Below, one piece after another: positions 25,043-33,406 of a stretch of 43,843 bases of DNA (its first letter is position 1; each line of letters starts with the position of its first letter). Under the pieces are notes generated by a model. That model searched no databases. It saw only the letters and a program-made list of their open reading frames with translations, and was not told the origin of the DNA. A program made the translations under genes and the position numbers. This stretch comes from JBDTCS01 sp039923455 (GTDB lineage Bacteria; Bacteroidota; Ignavibacteria; Palsa-1295). Location of the stretch: NCBI GenBank assembly GCA_039923455.1, contig JBDTCS010000091.1:1-43843 (forward strand). The letters are read 5' to 3'.

Positions 25043-25073
25043 AGCGACTTCAGGCTCAATGCCGGGAGTCGCT
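25043..25073 (+). terminator. Strong hairpin between the small basic gene and folP
   Basis: AGCGACTTC-A-GGC (25043-25055) pairs with GCC-G-GGAGTCGCT (25061-25073): 12 pairs (one G-U), one mismatch, loop TCAAT. No T-run follows (ATTCTCATATAAAG), so it may be a poor terminator, an mRNA 3' stabiliser for the small gene, or a 5' leader structure for folP, whose GTG is 17 nt away. Confidence 0.45.
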
Positions 25074-25089
25074 ATTCTCATATAAAGAA

Positions 25090-25977
25090 GTGTCTCGCAA
25101 GACCCAATCATCTCACACCCTGAGCAGTTTTGAGCGACTCCTCGAAGCACCAAGGCCGCTCGTTATGTCCATCCTGAATGTAACCCCTGATTCTTTCAGC
25201 GATGGTGGGGAATATCTAACGGTTAGTGCCGCCGTCGAACGTGCGCTCCAAATGATCGCAGAAGGGGCAGATATTATTGACATCGGTGGAGAATCAACTC
25301 GTCCAGCTGGTAAGACCTACGGGGATGGTGCGAAGCGAGTCACACTCGAGGAAGAGCTTGAACGAGTTGTGCCGGTAATTCGCTCGATCATAGCGGCCGC
25401 TCCGAACGCCTTGATCTCAATAGATACCACCAAAAGTGAAGTAGCTCGCGCTGCGATTGAAAGTGGTGCCGCGATCATTAATGATGTGAGCGCTGCGACA
25501 CAAGATGTTAAAATGCTCTCGACTGCCTCAAGCCTTAGCGTGCCAATAATTATGATGCACGGTTACGGGCCGCTGTTTACTAAGCAGACTCTGGAATCGT
25601 ATACTTATTCCGATGTTGTCAAGGAGGTCAGCACGTTTCTGAAGGAGCGAATTACTGCAGCGACGGAAGCTGGAATTGGCAGAGTTGTGATCGACGTAGG
25701 CGTTGGTTTTGCAAAGACTTACAAGGATAATCTAAAGCTTATCAGAGCACAATCACAGTTTGTCGAATTAGGCGTACCAGTGCTGCTTGGAGTCTCCAGA
25801 AAATCAACAATCGGCCGTGCTCTCGGCGAGGGCTTTGCACCGAAGGATCGAATAAATGGCAGCCTTGCCGCAGCGTGTTTCGCCGTTGAGTCTGATGTAA
25901 AGATCATTCGAACCCATGATGTGAAGCCGACGGTTGAGGCGCTGAGAGTGCTGGATGCGATTCGTCACGCGGTTTGA
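25090..25977 (+). CDS. folP: Dihydropteroate synthase
   Basis: Folate biosynthesis enzyme that condenses dihydropterin pyrophosphate with p-aminobenzoate; it is the sulfonamide target. It has 295 residues in a TIM barrel. Visible: LVMSILNVTPDSFSDGG (pterin/diphosphate loop 1), DIGGESTRPAG (loop 2), SIDTTKSEVARAAIESGAAIINDVSA, DVGVGFAKT, LLGVSRKSTIG with the conserved SRKS lysine, and the terminal RTHDV. The start is GTG (MSRKTQSSH...); no strong ribosome site is seen. The next gene is 108 nt downstream and unrelated. Confidence 0.96.
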   Translation: MSRKTQSSHTLSSFERLLEAPRPLVMSILNVTPDSFSDGGEYLTVSAAVERALQMIAEGADIIDIGGESTRPAGKTYGDGAKRVTLEEELERVVPVIRSIIAAAPNALISIDTTKSEVARAAIESGAAIINDVSAATQDVKMLSTASSLSVPIIMMHGYGPLFTKQTLESYTYSDVVKEVSTFLKERITAATEAGIGRVVIDVGVGFAKTYKDNLKLIRAQSQFVELGVPVLLGVSRKSTIGRALGEGFAPKDRINGSLAAACFAVESDVKIIRTHDVKPTVEALRVLDAIRHAV

Positions 25978-26085
25978 GATACTTTTCTCTGTGGAGTCGT
26001 TGCGTTGCGTTATTGCAACCAAATTCTTTCTGTGAGTGTCCTATTTCCTGAGAATCTACTTCCTGAACCCTGCTGAGTTGTCGTT

Positions 26086-29000
26086 ATGAGATTGTTCGTG
26101 AGAGTTGGCGCATTAGCGGTCCTCATTTTGTCGTTAACTCAAAGTTTTGCGTTCGGTCAAACTCGAACTGACGAGACCCGAGAATCGATGCCCGGCGAAC
26201 TCGCAAGGCGTGAAGCGATTGAATTCCAGCGGGCAAGCGGTAGAACTCCAACGCAACTACTGAACGAATGGCGATCAAAAGAATTTCGACCGACCTTACA
26301 ATTTCCGATCGCTACTCCAACATACGCATGGGATTTTCTAGGACCTCAAAATCAATCAGGTCGAATTCTTACTATATCTGCAATTCCGGGTACGTCGCAA
26401 CTTTTAGCAGGGTCATCCGGTGGGGGCATCTGGAAATTTGCTCGCGACGGAAACTGGCACAACAAAACGGATAATTTTCCATCTCTGAAAATGACAGCGT
26501 CCGCTGTTTCGCATGTCGATCCTTCAATTGCAATGATGGGTACACGCGAGGGGTTTCTTTACGTCTCGATTGATTCCGGAGAAAGTTGGAGCGTACTGAA
26601 CACAGCTCCGGGTGCGAACGTGGCTTCCATAGCATTTCATCCAAAGCTTCGAAACACGTGCTTGGTCGCCACCGATGACGGGCTCATGATCACAACCGAT
26701 TTGGGTTCGACGTGGTCAGTGCTTGCACAGGGTCGTGCGAAAAATATTTGGATCGACGCCGATCACCCGGAGGTGATTTATTATGGCCGCATGGGCGCTA
26801 CGAAGCCGTATGCAAAAACTTCGATTATGCGCTCGACCGATGGAGGCAAGACGTTTAATTCAATACTCGATTTTTCGACGGGATATTATTCGAACGCACT
26901 CTATAGTGTTTGCAAGTCTCAGCCAAATGTGATATGGGCAGCATCCGATTCCTCATTCACAATCATGCGGTCGATCGACACAGGACTCACCTGGAAAGTC
27001 TGCGGATCTTCACCATTGTTATCGAGCAATGATAATTTGCTCTACACGCTTAACGCAGATCCGAACGATCCACTCTCGGTCGCTTGCGGTGGTATCGGAC
27101 TCAACTTCAGCAACGATGCTGGGGAGTCATGGTACACAAATGATGATGGTGTGCTCCATGCAGATATTCGAGCGGTGGCGTTCACGGGTGGTATGAATGC
27201 CGTTGTTGCGGGCGATGGTGGAGTGTTCGTGACTTCGAATTACCTCGATTATATTATTAGCTGGAAATATATTGGTCAAGGACTCGTAACGCTCGAAGCG
27301 TATAATGTGACTGGAAGTCCGGATAGCACGGACATCATCATCGCTGGTAATCAAGATAATGCGTACGTAAAATATTCGCACTCGAAAACAAATTGGTTAA
27401 CGACGACCGGCGATGGTTTCGTTGGAATTTATGATCCGCGAAACCCCAAGACTTTTTATCATGAGTACACACTCATGAATATTCATAAGTCCAGCGATGG
27501 TTTTACACAGTGGGGAGCAAAGGCGATGCGAGGCTTACCAACGACTGCGCAGCCGTTCGATGGAATCACACCCGATACGGTTGATTGGTATGGGCAAGCG
27601 CTCACAATGGATCCGCGCAATTCGAGCCGTCTCTATTGCGGAACAAGCAAGCTCTACCAAACAAAAGATGGTGCGACGAATTGGTCACTTGCTTCTTTCA
27701 CCAAACTTTCTCGCGGTGGTGCGATCACAGCGATTGCTGTGAATCCCCTCGACTCGATGAAGATGATCGTCGGCTCTGAAGATGGTCTTGTGTCTGTAAG
27801 TCGCGATCAAGGATTCACATGGGATTCCATTTCGAGTAATCAATTCGGTGGTCAATTCACCAAAGTGTACTCGATCGTTTATGATCCGAAGCATCCACTC
27901 AAAGTGTATCTCTCGCTTCGGATCGATCCGGGTGGGACGCCGATCTATCGAAGTGTTGATGGTGGAAAACATTGGGAGGCCGCAAGCGCGGGCTTGCCGC
28001 AAGGTTTCACGAGCAGACTTCTCGTCGATTCGCGTAACCCCGACACGCTGTATGTCGGCACGATGAATGGTGTATATGTTTCGCTTGATCGAGGGACGAA
28101 TTGGAATGTGCTTTCGGGCTTACCAAATGTCGAAGTGCGCGATCTTGCCTGGGAGATGCTGAAGGACTCTGTTGGCGTCACGAGTCGGTGTTTATTGGTC
28201 GCGACATACGGTCGGGGAATCGTGCGAGGTTTGCCGCCGATAATTTTGGCAACGCAACCCGACACAATTCGAATGCGGAGCTCCGTCATAGGACAGAATA
28301 ACGACACGATAGTCTCGCCGATCTATACTAACTTTGGACAAACATCCGTCACCATTTCAGGTTTGAGATGGATAGGGCAAGATAGCGATGGTTTCTCATT
28401 CCTTTCGATTCCAAAATCGGTTACACTCCGTTCGGGCGAATCGTATGTGTTGCCGGTTCGATTCCTAGCTGCTGCACAGCGAGTATTTAGTGCTACGCTT
28501 TCTTTCAAGCCATCGACGATCGCAACAACGACCCTGATTCAATTCACTGCCGCAGGAAATCGGCCGGTACTCACAGCAAACGCATCACGTATTGATTTCG
28601 GTAGCGTTGCGGCTGGTGCAGCTCAAGATACTTTGACAACGCTTAGTGCGGCCGGACTCACGACATCATTCGACTCCGTGCATGTTGATTCCACCTTTAT
28701 CATGGGGCCAAACGCAAGTGACTTTAGCTTGACAACAGCGTCATCACCATTTGCCCTTTCGTCAAGTGATACCAAGCAATTATCATTTCGCTTCTCGCCT
28801 CGTGTTCCCGGACTTGAACTTGCGTACGTCGTAATTGCAAGCGACGACATTCGTAAGCGTGACACGATCTTTCTCTCCGGCTTTAGTGTCGGTCATCTTG
28901 ACACGCTTCGATTTCGCACGGTACGGATCGGTACAGTTGAGGATTCCGTGTTTGAACTCGCGTATCGAAATGATGGTTCGCAAACGCTGAGTATTCAAGA

Positions 29001-29835
29001 TGTTCAGTTGGATGGAGTGGACAACGCGTACTTTTCCGTATTGAGCGGCGGTGGCTCGTTCGTTCTTCGACCAGGTCAATCGAGAGCAATTGAGCTTCGT
29101 TTCTCGCCACTTGGTTCGAAGCTATATAAGGCAGCTATCATTCTCAAACGCTCGGGCTCAGAAAGTCCGATAATGATACCGATCGAAGCTGTTGCAACGG
29201 CTCCTGAAATTCAACTTGTCGCGCACGCTATTGATTTTGGAAATATTCATTCAACTCCCGAACGCGATAGCATCGTCTCGTTTGGAGCTGCCGGCCTGCC
29301 GAGCACAAAAGATTCACTGCATATCCTATCGATCAGTATCGTCGGCTCGCAGGCAAGCGACTTCTCGGTGACTTCCGGCAACACGCCGTATGCGATCACG
29401 GGGACTGATTCTGTGAATCTATTATTTCGATTTCAGCCGCACTCCATCGGAAAAGAAACAGCGCTTTGTATAATTACGAGTGATGGTATTCGAACTTCCG
29501 ATACGATTCTGTTATCGGGATATTCCGAGAAGAGTGGGATAGAACCGATCGCTGATCTGCGTGCCTCGCAGATTTCGCTGAGGTGCGCACCAAATCCCAT
29601 TCATAACACCGGCACAATTTGGATTAATTCGATCAAGAGTCTTGTTGGTAAGGCGTACGATGCAAGACTGCTCGATATGCTCGGCAGAGAAGTTGTTGCT
29701 TGGAAGCGTGGAAGTATTTTGAGTCCAAGAAGCAGGCTTGAACTTGCTGCGGCTCAAGTTCCGAGTGGGCTCTATGAGTTTGAAGTGCGAGTTGGTGAAG
29801 TTGTTGCACGTCAGGAGATCATTGTGAAGCATTGA
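26086..29835 (+). CDS. Secreted Asp-box beta-propeller protein with four ASH-like modules and T9SS sorting domain
   Basis: Exported protein of 1249 residues. Signal peptide 1-25 (MRLFVRVGALAVLILSLTQS...FGQ). From about 80 to 710 it has nine or so Asp-box/BNR motifs (SIDSGESW, TTDLGSTW, STDGGKTF, SIDTGLTW, SNDAGESW, TKDGATNW, SRDQGFTW, SVDGGKHW, SLDRGTNW), indicating a sialidase- or VPS10-like propeller, but no catalytic sialidase residues can be assigned. Then come four roughly 105-residue ASH/choice-of-anchor-like Ig modules in an A-B-A-B order (B modules start IDFG). The end (CAPNPIHNTGTIWI ... LDMLGREVV ... VPSGLYEFEVRVGE) is a type A T9SS sorting domain. It is probably surface-attached or secreted. 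The next gene is a paralog. Confidence 0.85.
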   Translation: MRLFVRVGALAVLILSLTQSFAFGQTRTDETRESMPGELARREAIEFQRASGRTPTQLLNEWRSKEFRPTLQFPIATPTYAWDFLGPQNQSGRILTISAIPGTSQLLAGSSGGGIWKFARDGNWHNKTDNFPSLKMTASAVSHVDPSIAMMGTREGFLYVSIDSGESWSVLNTAPGANVASIAFHPKLRNTCLVATDDGLMITTDLGSTWSVLAQGRAKNIWIDADHPEVIYYGRMGATKPYAKTSIMRSTDGGKTFNSILDFSTGYYSNALYSVCKSQPNVIWAASDSSFTIMRSIDTGLTWKVCGSSPLLSSNDNLLYTLNADPNDPLSVACGGIGLNFSNDAGESWYTNDDGVLHADIRAVAFTGGMNAVVAGDGGVFVTSNYLDYIISWKYIGQGLVTLEAYNVTGSPDSTDIIIAGNQDNAYVKYSHSKTNWLTTTGDGFVGIYDPRNPKTFYHEYTLMNIHKSSDGFTQWGAKAMRGLPTTAQPFDGITPDTVDWYGQALTMDPRNSSRLYCGTSKLYQTKDGATNWSLASFTKLSRGGAITAIAVNPLDSMKMIVGSEDGLVSVSRDQGFTWDSISSNQFGGQFTKVYSIVYDPKHPLKVYLSLRIDPGGTPIYRSVDGGKHWEAASAGLPQGFTSRLLVDSRNPDTLYVGTMNGVYVSLDRGTNWNVLSGLPNVEVRDLAWEMLKDSVGVTSRCLLVATYGRGIVRGLPPIILATQPDTIRMRSSVIGQNNDTIVSPIYTNFGQTSVTISGLRWIGQDSDGFSFLSIPKSVTLRSGESYVLPVRFLAAAQRVFSATLSFKPSTIATTTLIQFTAAGNRPVLTANASRIDFGSVAAGAAQDTLTTLSAAGLTTSFDSVHVDSTFIMGPNASDFSLTTASSPFALSSSDTKQLSFRFSPRVPGLELAYVVIASDDIRKRDTIFLSGFSVGHLDTLRFRTVRIGTVEDSVFELAYRNDGSQTLSIQDVQLDGVDNAYFSVLSGGGSFVLRPGQSRAIELRFSPLGSKLYKAAIILKRSGSESPIMIPIEAVATAPEIQLVAHAIDFGNIHSTPERDSIVSFGAAGLPSTKDSLHILSISIVGSQASDFSVTSGNTPYAITGTDSVNLLFRFQPHSIGKETALCIITSDGIRTSDTILLSGYSEKSGIEPIADLRASQISLRCAPNPIHNTGTIWINSIKSLVGKAYDARLLDMLGREVVAWKRGSILSPRSRLELAAAQVPSGLYEFEVRVGEVVARQEIIVKH

Positions 29836-29882
29836 GATGGTGTGTTGGATAGGCGGGGTGTGTTGATTAACTTGTTGTGTTG

Positions 29883-32800
29883 ATGCTAAGATCAATTGGG
29901 ATTCGTGGTGGAATCGTACTTGTGGTTTGCTTGCGTGTTTCGCTTGCACTTGGGCAAGTGACGGAGCCGTTCGGCGAACGAGAATGGATGACAGGTGAAC
30001 TCGCACGTAGACAAGCGATCTCACTCCAACAGGAGAGTGGCATCACTCCGGATCAAATGCTCGAGGCGTGGCGCGCACGAAACTCTGATCAAAAATTTTC
30101 GACGACGGCAACAGGCCTCCCAACATTCTCATGGGAATTTCTTGGTCCTGAAAATCAATCGGGTCACGTGCAAGCACTCGCCGCAATCCCGGGTTCGATG
30201 GAAATTCTTGCCGGTGCCTCGGGGGGTGGAATATGGAAATTCAGCAAAGACTCTGTCTGGAGAAACAAGACGGATAACTTTCCCTCGCTAAAGATCTCAA
30301 CTGCGGCTGCCTCATCAGCACAAAAAGGACTCTATGCAATGGGCACACGCGAGGGATTCGTATATCTCTCGACCGATAGTGGTACTTCGTGGGCCGTCGC
30401 GGCAAAAGCTCCAGGTGCAAATATCATGTCGCTTGCCTTCAGTCCGCAAGCAGCTCGGGTGATTTACGCTGCAACCGATGCTGGTCTCATGCGGTCAACG
30501 AATCTTGGTGGAAGTTGGACCTCGATTGGTGCGGGACGCGCACGTTCTGTGATTCTCGATCCGACGAATCCTGCTTCGATTTATTACGCCAAAGAGGCGA
30601 CGGAGTGGCCAAATTCTTCTGTTAATTTGATGCACTCGAACGATGCGGGTGCGACCTTCACGCCGATCTATCATTTTTCGACCGGATATTATTCCGACGT
30701 GCTTTTTAGCATGTGCAAAGCGCACCCACTCGTTATGTGGGCGGGCTCCGATTCTTCACACACCTACGTCAGGTCGGAAGATGGTGGTGTTACTTGGCAG
30801 CAATGTGTGACTGCTCCTTACCTGGATTCGTACAACAATGGTTTCTGGAGTTTCACTGCCGATCCGGTGAATCCACTGGTCGCAATCGCAGGCGGGCCGC
30901 CACTATTTCGAACGACGGATGGGGGCAAGAGCTGGGCTCGCATTGATAGCACGGTGCATGCTGATCATCACACATTCATCTTCTTGGGCGGGTCACGTGC
31001 GGCACTCGGTTGTGATGGAGGAGTCTATGTAACGGAGGACTACATGGCTCGAATGCCGATCTGGCGATATCAATCTACAGGACTCATCACCCTCGAAGCA
31101 TATAACGTTGCCGGAAGCCCGGATGGGCAAGATATTGTGATCACCGGTTGTCAGGACAACGGTTATGATAAGTACGAAGCGGATACGAAAAAATGGAGAG
31201 TAGTTGGCGGCGATGGATTCGCGACGCTATACAGTTCGAAGGATCCGAACATCTTCTATCATGAATACACCGATATGAATCTGCATCGTGCGCTCGATGG
31301 ATTCACGTGGTGGAGTGAGAAAGTGATGAACGGCCTGCCTACAACAGCCGATTTTTACACAGGAATTTCAGGCGCACCTGTCGATTGGTATGGACAAGGT
31401 ATCACGATGGATCCGCAAAATTCGGACGTGCTTTACGCGGGCACGGATAGCTTGTTCAAGACGGTCGATGGTGGAGACAATTGGAAACTTGCCTCAACTG
31501 CGCAGTTAACAACGGGTGGCTCCATTACAGCTATCACGGTTAGTCCGATTGACTCGATGCGCATCTTCGTCGGTTCGGATGCTGGAATGGTTTCGGTGAC
31601 CTCCAACGGTGGTTCTACTTGGTTTACAGTTCCGAAAGCACAGTTCGCCGGACAACAGGGAAGAATTTATTCGATTGCGGCTGATCCGAAGAATGTGAAT
31701 CGTGCATATCTTTCGATGCAGGTAGGAGGTAGCGGCACTCCGGTATACGCGACAACCGATGGCGGTTATACATGGAAGGCAAGGACGCAAGGCTTACCGA
31801 AAGCAACGACAAGCAGGTTGCTAATCGATACGGATCGACCGGATACCCTCTATGTCGGTACGAGTCTCGGAATCTATGTGTCGCTCGATGCCGGCACAAG
31901 TTGGTCACTGATGCCAGGACTTCCGACGGTTGAAATTCGCGATCTTGAGTGGCATGTGCTGAACACTGCGACAAACGGCCCAACGAGATGCATGCTCGTC
32001 GGCACGTATGGACGTGGAATATTGCGAGGAACGCCGGTTAGTCCCATCACGCATCCGGACACCCTTCGTTTTGCTTCGACACTCGTCTCGACGACTCGGG
32101 ATAGTACGTTCGCGGCAGTGATAACAAATGCTGGGCTCGCTACGCAAAGCTTTGAGAGTGTGTCGATCCATGGGCTCGACTCTGCTCGATTCTTGATTCT
32201 GGCTGGTGGACTTCCATTCACGCTTCAACCGGCAGAGTCACACGCAGTCGCACTTCACTTTGCGCCAAAAGCTGTTGCAGGTTATCATGCGTCGCTCGAA
32301 GTGACACAAACCGGAACGGCTGCCCCGATTCGGATTGCCGTGGAGGGGTCTGGAGTCATTCCGGCGCTTCGAATGGCTCCTGCTATTATCGATTTTGGTT
32401 CTATTGCACTCTCTCAGAAAAAAGATTCGTCAACGATCATCACGACGAGTGGCTTGCCGACGGAGCGTGATTCGATTCACATCTCGGCCATAACAATAGT
32501 TGGAGTGAACGCAAATGCCTTTTCCATTACTTCGAAGAATCTCGTATTCGCGCTCGCCACAGGTGAATCGAAACAAGTTAGCGTCAGGTACACGCCTATT
32601 AGTTTCGGGAGTGAACACGCGCTTTTGATCATAAGCAATGATGCGATCAAGGGGCTCGATACTGTTCAACTCATGGGAGCGGGAGTCACGAGCGGTGTCT
32701 CGGCAACGGCAGACTTGAGTAGTCCAGATCTGCAAATACAATGTTCGCCGAATCCGATGCGCGCGTCGGGGATCATTCGGATGAAGAGTAGTCCGTCGAT

Positions 32801-32993
32801 GAATGGAAAAGTTTACTCAGCAATTTTGCTCGATGAATCCGGAAGAGAGATTCGCAACGTACGATCGGGTCGCGTTACGGAATCAGTAGAGGAATGGAAA
32901 CTCGATGTAAACCAAATTGCAAGCGGACATTATTTTCTTGAGATCCGACTCGGAGCTTTATCCGCAAGACAAGCGATCATCGTGAATCACTGA
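29883..32993 (+). CDS. Secreted Asp-box beta-propeller protein with two ASH-like modules and T9SS sorting domain
   Basis: Tandem paralog of the preceding gene, 1036 residues from ATG 29883 (MLRSIGIRGGIVLVVCL); GTG and TTG codons just upstream are possible starts. It has a signal peptide of about 25 residues, the same post-signal segment (MTGELARRQAISLQQESGITPDQML), and nine Asp-boxes in the same order (STDSGTSW, STNLGGSW, SNDAGATF, SEDGGVTW, TTDGGKSW, TVDGGDNW, TSNGGSTW, TTDGGYTW, SLDAGTSW). Only two ASH-like modules follow (A-B), then a type A sorting domain (CSPNPMRASGIIRM ... LDESGREI ... IASGHYFLEI). The roughly 210-residue length difference equals one A-B module pair. The ligand or substrate is unknown. 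Confidence 0.85.
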   Translation: MLRSIGIRGGIVLVVCLRVSLALGQVTEPFGEREWMTGELARRQAISLQQESGITPDQMLEAWRARNSDQKFSTTATGLPTFSWEFLGPENQSGHVQALAAIPGSMEILAGASGGGIWKFSKDSVWRNKTDNFPSLKISTAAASSAQKGLYAMGTREGFVYLSTDSGTSWAVAAKAPGANIMSLAFSPQAARVIYAATDAGLMRSTNLGGSWTSIGAGRARSVILDPTNPASIYYAKEATEWPNSSVNLMHSNDAGATFTPIYHFSTGYYSDVLFSMCKAHPLVMWAGSDSSHTYVRSEDGGVTWQQCVTAPYLDSYNNGFWSFTADPVNPLVAIAGGPPLFRTTDGGKSWARIDSTVHADHHTFIFLGGSRAALGCDGGVYVTEDYMARMPIWRYQSTGLITLEAYNVAGSPDGQDIVITGCQDNGYDKYEADTKKWRVVGGDGFATLYSSKDPNIFYHEYTDMNLHRALDGFTWWSEKVMNGLPTTADFYTGISGAPVDWYGQGITMDPQNSDVLYAGTDSLFKTVDGGDNWKLASTAQLTTGGSITAITVSPIDSMRIFVGSDAGMVSVTSNGGSTWFTVPKAQFAGQQGRIYSIAADPKNVNRAYLSMQVGGSGTPVYATTDGGYTWKARTQGLPKATTSRLLIDTDRPDTLYVGTSLGIYVSLDAGTSWSLMPGLPTVEIRDLEWHVLNTATNGPTRCMLVGTYGRGILRGTPVSPITHPDTLRFASTLVSTTRDSTFAAVITNAGLATQSFESVSIHGLDSARFLILAGGLPFTLQPAESHAVALHFAPKAVAGYHASLEVTQTGTAAPIRIAVEGSGVIPALRMAPAIIDFGSIALSQKKDSSTIITTSGLPTERDSIHISAITIVGVNANAFSITSKNLVFALATGESKQVSVRYTPISFGSEHALLIISNDAIKGLDTVQLMGAGVTSGVSATADLSSPDLQIQCSPNPMRASGIIRMKSSPSMNGKVYSAILLDESGREIRNVRSGRVTESVEEWKLDVNQIASGHYFLEIRLGALSARQAIIVNH

Positions 32994-33022
32994 TTGGAGC
33001 AGGTTGTCGAAAAGGATCGAAG

Positions 33023-33042
33023 GGGATTCTCCTTAGAATCCC
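33023..33042. terminator. Convergent hairpin between + and - strand genes
   Basis: GGGATTCT (33023-33030) and AGAATCCC (33035-33042) form a perfect 8-bp stem with loop CCTT. It lies 30 nt after the + strand propeller gene and covers the stop codon of the - strand gene. No clean T-run follows on either strand, so it is best described as a bidirectional terminator-like hairpin. Confidence 0.5.
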
Positions 33043-33314
33043 ATTATCGCGAGCTCTCTGAGGATAGAGGAGACTTCAGGGTGTTTCATTAGCTCTTCAT
33101 AGAGCCAGCTGGATTCGGTCTTCGTCCTGTCCAGATGCCCCTGAAGCTTCTCATTATCCTGTGCAGCCGCAGCTTCTTTTATCGCGATCAGATTCGCTTT
33201 CTCCGCTTCGGATACTTTGTCAGAAACTGATTGATGCATTGCATCAAAGGCTTTGCGAACCTCCTCGCGAGTGCGAGTTGGATTTTGTTGGTTCTCCTCG
33301 GGTGCGTCAATCAT
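33033..33314 (-). CDS. Small helical hypothetical protein (93 aa)
   Basis: A 93-residue, charged, soluble and mostly alpha-helical protein (RTREEVRKAFDAMHQSVSDKVSEAEKANLIAIKEAAAAQDNEKLQGHLDR), likely forming a helical bundle or coiled coil. No signal peptide, membrane segment, Cys or catalytic motif is seen. It starts at ATG with its own upstream spacer of 92 nt after the - strand propeller gene; they could share a transcript. I do not recognise the family. Its codon use and conserved-looking amphipathic pattern suggest a real gene, not a shadow frame, since nothing is coded opposite. Confidence 0.65.
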   Translation of the reverse strand: MIDAPEENQQNPTRTREEVRKAFDAMHQSVSDKVSEAEKANLIAIKEAAAAQDNEKLQGHLDRTKTESSWLYEELMKHPEVSSILRELAIMGF

Positions 33315-33406
33315 GGTGTTCTGCGGATCAAACTTGAATAACTTCTCGTACTACTACGGAATAACAAGCAATTTCCGATCCAGTTTCAATTTTTTGATTG
33401 CTCTCG

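Noticed and set aside
26005..26020. folP terminator (GTTGC/GCAAC hairpin)
   Set aside because: Only a 5-bp stem with no T-run; too weak to list as a terminator.
26086..32993. Catalytic sialidases
   Set aside because: Asp-boxes are structural repeats; I could not find the Arg triad or the Tyr/Glu nucleophile pair, so enzyme activity is not claimed.
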